Source: Vanessa cardui (lineage: Eukaryota > Arthropoda > Insecta > Lepidoptera > Nymphalidae). Taken from it: DNA of 64,000 bases. Shown here piece by piece: positions 60,964 to 64,000 of this stretch. The notes beneath the pieces are model-generated. The model was not told the DNA's origin and searched no databases. It saw only the letters and a list, made by a program, of their open reading frames with translations. The DNA lies in the NCBI RefSeq assembly GCF_905220365.1, contig NC_061153.1, forward strand, positions 20,001 through 84,000, written 5' to 3'. The position numbers were made by a program, and so were the translations under genes. Position 1 is the first letter of the stretch. The number at the start of each line of letters is the position of its first letter.

Positions 60964-63794
60964 AACATTCAAGGAATGCTAGGAAAAGATTTAGAGATTG
61001 AGTTATTCATAAACAGCAATGCCATTGATATTTTATGTTTAACAGAACACTGGCTTGTAAATTATCAGTTTATGTTTAACTTCAGTGGTCACCAGATGGC
61101 TAGTCTGTTCAGTAGAAAAAAAAGCTATACGCGGTGGCTCATTAATACTTATTAATAAAAATTTAAAATTTAAAGAACGTAAGGATGTTGTGAGCCTTTC
61201 TATTGAGCAGACTATTGAAATAGCCTGTGCAGAGCTTGAGCATGTCATTGTTGTATGCGTATACAGACCTCCTAGTGGGTTATATGAAGCATTTGAGAAA
61301 ATATTAGAAAGTGCATTGTTGAAATTATCTGGATCGAGTAAATATTGTTATTATATTAGTAATAGTGTTTTTATTTGTGGTGATTTCAACATAAATTTAT
61401 TAGAAAACCATAGCACAAGTATTAGATTCAGATCATTATTATATTCATATAACCTCAATAACTTGTTCCTAGAACCAACTAGAATCATTGAATCCACTGC
61501 AACATGTATTGACAACATATTTACCAATTGTGTTCCAAATCATAAATGTATTATAAATATGTTAAATTCAGATCATTGTGGACAGTTGGCTTCATTCAAT
61601 TTGCAAATAAAAAATAATACTAAGGGTTTAAAACAGACATTTGTTCCTATCAATTTGTACCGAATTGAGAAGTTCAGAAGTAATATCATGGCAAAGCTCT
61701 CATATTTACAATTAAATAATAATTCTAATGAGCTTTATAACAATTTTTTTAATTTAATAAAAACAGAATTTAATGCCATATTTACTCCTAAGACAGTCAG
61801 TTCTAGGAATTTTCTTAAGTTTAATGATTGGGCGACTGTCGGAATTCACAAGAGTAGGCAAAGGTTGTATGAGCTTTATAGTGAAAGATCATACAATCGG
61901 TCATTTTCATTTATTAGTTATGTTAGTGCCTACTCTAAACTATTCAAACGTGTATGTCATACAGCCAAATCATTACATATAAAAAAAAAATTATTGGCTC
62001 CTGATAAAATTAAAATGACATGGAAAATTATTAATTGCGAAACTGGAAGAGTCAAAAATAACATCTCCGACATTAGTTTATCTATTGATAATAATTTATT
62101 TTCCTCAGATCGGGATGTTGCAATTATTTTTGAAAAATTTTTTGCTGACATTCCTTTTTCGACTACTAGCTCATTAAATCCCTCTCCCACCGCTGCTGAA
62201 TCATTATTAAAAAACAATGTAAAAGAATGTAATATAAGTTTTAAATTTAATACAGTAGGTGTAAAATGACATCATAAGTTCTTTCAGATCGCTAGATGTT
62301 AAAAAAACTGCCGATCTATGGGGGTTCTCTGTTAAAGTAGTCAATTCAATAATTGATGTAATCGCACCCTACCTTGTCAATATATTCAATAATTGTGTTC
62401 TTAGTGGCGTGTTTCCTGACCTCATGAAACATAGTAAAGTAATACCAATATTTAAGTCAGGTAGTACATCAGACCCCAATAATTATAGACCCATCTCTGT
62501 ACTACCAACTCTTAGCAAGATCTTTGAAAAATTATTACTAAATCAAATGCTAGTACATTTTAACAAGAACAAGTTGCTACACAAGAAACAATTTGGATTT
62601 ACAAGGGGTCGCTCGACAATTGACGCTGGTGTTGAGCTCATAAAAAATATCTACAGGGCCTGGGAAGAGTCACAGGATGCCTTGGGGATTTTTTGTGATT
62701 TATCTAAGGCCTTTGATTGTGTGCAACACGAAACTTTGGTCAAGAAGCTACGACATTATGGAGTCAGGGACACTGCACTCAATCTTCTAATTTCGTATCT
62801 GAGCAATCGGATTCAGAGGGTTGATGTAAATGGAAAGAGATCTCCCGGGGCTCAGGTTACTGTGGGGGTCCCTCAAGGATCAATTCTTGGTCCATTTCTC
62901 TTCCTGGTTTATATAAATGACCTACCACATCTCTTAGGTGATAAACTCGAGATAGTATTGTTTGCTGACGATACTTCATTAATTTTTAAAATAAAAAGAC
63001 GTCTTTTAATGTATGACGATGTGAACAATGCTCTCTCGGAAATAGTACATTGGTTTAGTGTCAATAATTTAATGTTAAATAGTAAAAAGACAAAATGTAT
63101 TAAATTCACTACTCCCAATGTAAGATGTGTCAAAGCGAATGTACTTTTAAACGGGGAAGCATTAGATGTATTAGAGTCAACAGAGTTCCTTGGTATGACA
63201 ATTGACTCTAAGCTCCAATGGGGCCCCCATATAAGTAAATTGGCAAATAGACTCAGCTCTGCAGCCTATGCGGTAAAAAAGATTAGATTTTTGACAGATG
63301 TGGATACAGCTCGCCTTCTGTATTTTAGCTATTTCCACAGTATTATGTCGTATGGCATTCTACTCTGGGGTAATGCAGCTGACATTAATACTATTTTTGT
63401 ACTGCAGAAGAGGGCTATTCGTGCAATTTATAACCTGGGCCCAAAAGATTCGTTAAGATGTAAATTTAAAGAAATTAAAATACTGACTGTCGCTTCTCAA
63501 TTTGTTTTTGATAATGTTATGTATGTACGCAAAAATATAAATGATTTTCCCAAAAATTGTAACGTACATTCCATTAATACTAGGAACAAGAATAAACTTG
63601 TTACGCCTTGTACCCGATTACACAGGGTTAGTAACTCTTTTTTGGGGCAATGTATACGTTTTTACAACAGGATCCCAGAAAACGTTCAACAATATTCAAT
63701 TATAAAATTCAAAAGAATCGTTAAAGAGTGTTTGTGTGCTAAAGGATATTACAGCACTAATGACTTTCTAGTTGACTGCACACCTTGGGAATGA
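60964..63794 (+). pseudogene. LINE-B ORF2, endonuclease + reverse transcriptase, three lesions
   Basis: A TAA at 60961-60963 precedes NIQGMLGKDLEIELF and ILCLTEHWL. A one-base shift in an A8 run near 61118 leads to AIRGGSLILINKNLKF, VCVYRPPSG, ICGDFNINLLEN and NSDHCGQ. A second shift near 62262 leads to KVIPIFKSGSTSDPNNYRPI, FCDLSKAFDCVQHE, GVPQGSILGPFLFLVYINDL and LFADDTSLIF near 62960. From 62409 to the TGA at 63792-63794 the RT is intact, 461 codons. The enzyme family nicks DNA and primes reverse transcription there. Confidence 0.88.
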
Positions 63795-63883
63795 GATGAT
63801 CGCCTCCAGGCTGTTTCAAATAACAGGAATATGTTTATTATTGTAAATTATAAATTGACATTATAAAAAAAAAAAAATATCCC

Positions 63884-63946
63884 GCTGAGTTTCTTTCGCC
63901 GGTTCTTCTCAGGTCTGAGGTATTATATTCCGAACCGGTGGTAGAT
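63884..63946 (+). other. LINE-B 3' UTR conserved hairpin, copy 3
   Basis: CCGGTTC (63899-63905) pairs perfectly with GAACCGG (63932-63938) inside the same context as the other copies (ctgagtttctt...ggtggtag). Confidence 0.7.
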
Positions 63947-64000
63947 TATCGACAATCAATAAGAAAGTGTAAACACTTCTATTTTGAATAAAGGTTTTTG

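Larger units (their letters stand above)
60801..64000 (+). mobile_element. Family-B CR1-like LINE, copy 3
   Basis: From the ORF1/ORF2 border to the 3' UTR at the window end. It matches copy 1 in ORF2 and in the 3' hairpin. It may be complete at the 3' side (gaataaaggtttttg at 63986-64000) or continue beyond the edge. Confidence 0.85.

Overview
The window looks like a transposable-element-rich stretch of a lepidopteran (butterfly or moth) nuclear genome. The reasons are AT-rich eukaryotic DNA, several LINE families whose ORF1 carries a PHD finger or an esterase-like domain, a tRNA-derived SINE and a 1.7-kb fold-back repeat of kinds I recall from Lepidoptera, spliced transposase genes, and no bacterial signals. 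I see no host gene I can name. Lepidoptera is inference from recalled sequence types, not from a search.

Layout. 1-3250: CR1/Jockey-like LINE on the minus strand, with ORF2 open to the window edge. 3251-5105: 5'-truncated LINE of family A. 5122-6066: tandem repeats of about 300 bp. 6573-6963: hAT-type MITE. 7398-11085: family-B LINE with an esterase-type ORF1. 11086-34345: one PIF/Harbinger element that has been exploded by nested insertions. Its transposase exon holds a BED-type hAT element (11460-29682). The hAT holds a minus-strand CR1-like LINE C (12923-26096), a SINE and a fold-back repeat. LINE C in turn holds four more elements: a fold-back repeat, LINE E, a Jockey-like LINE, and a deletion derivative with a THAP gene facing a YqaJ/SWIM-type gene. 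The same Harbinger also carries a Penelope-like remnant, an 873-bp MITE and a LINE-B tail. Removing the insertions restores reading frames at several junctions, which sets the order of events.

34482-42830: SINE, then LINE F interrupted by a BEL/Pao fragment. 42835-44775: family-A LINE, minus strand. 45230-60240: a transposon-like gene encoding a KRBA2/Ginger-type integrase, split by a full-length family-A LINE (46427-59411). That LINE is itself interrupted by a 6.05-kb Ty3/gypsy element with 122-bp LTRs and by a third fold-back repeat. The integrase gene also has a 180-bp intron that looks built from a LINE tail. 60800-64000: family-B LINE.

How the parts work. LINE families supply ORF1 (PHD or esterase plus coiled coil) and ORF2 (AP-type endonuclease plus reverse transcriptase). 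Two families carry conserved 3' UTR hairpins probably read by their reverse transcriptase. The Harbinger carries the usual pair, a DDE transposase (now frameshifted) and a SANT/Myb-like partner whose spliced reading frame is still complete apart from one insertion. Most coding units are pseudogenes. The points most worth following are the LINE-derived intron, the covarying 3' UTR hairpin, the preserved SANT gene and the nested insertion history.
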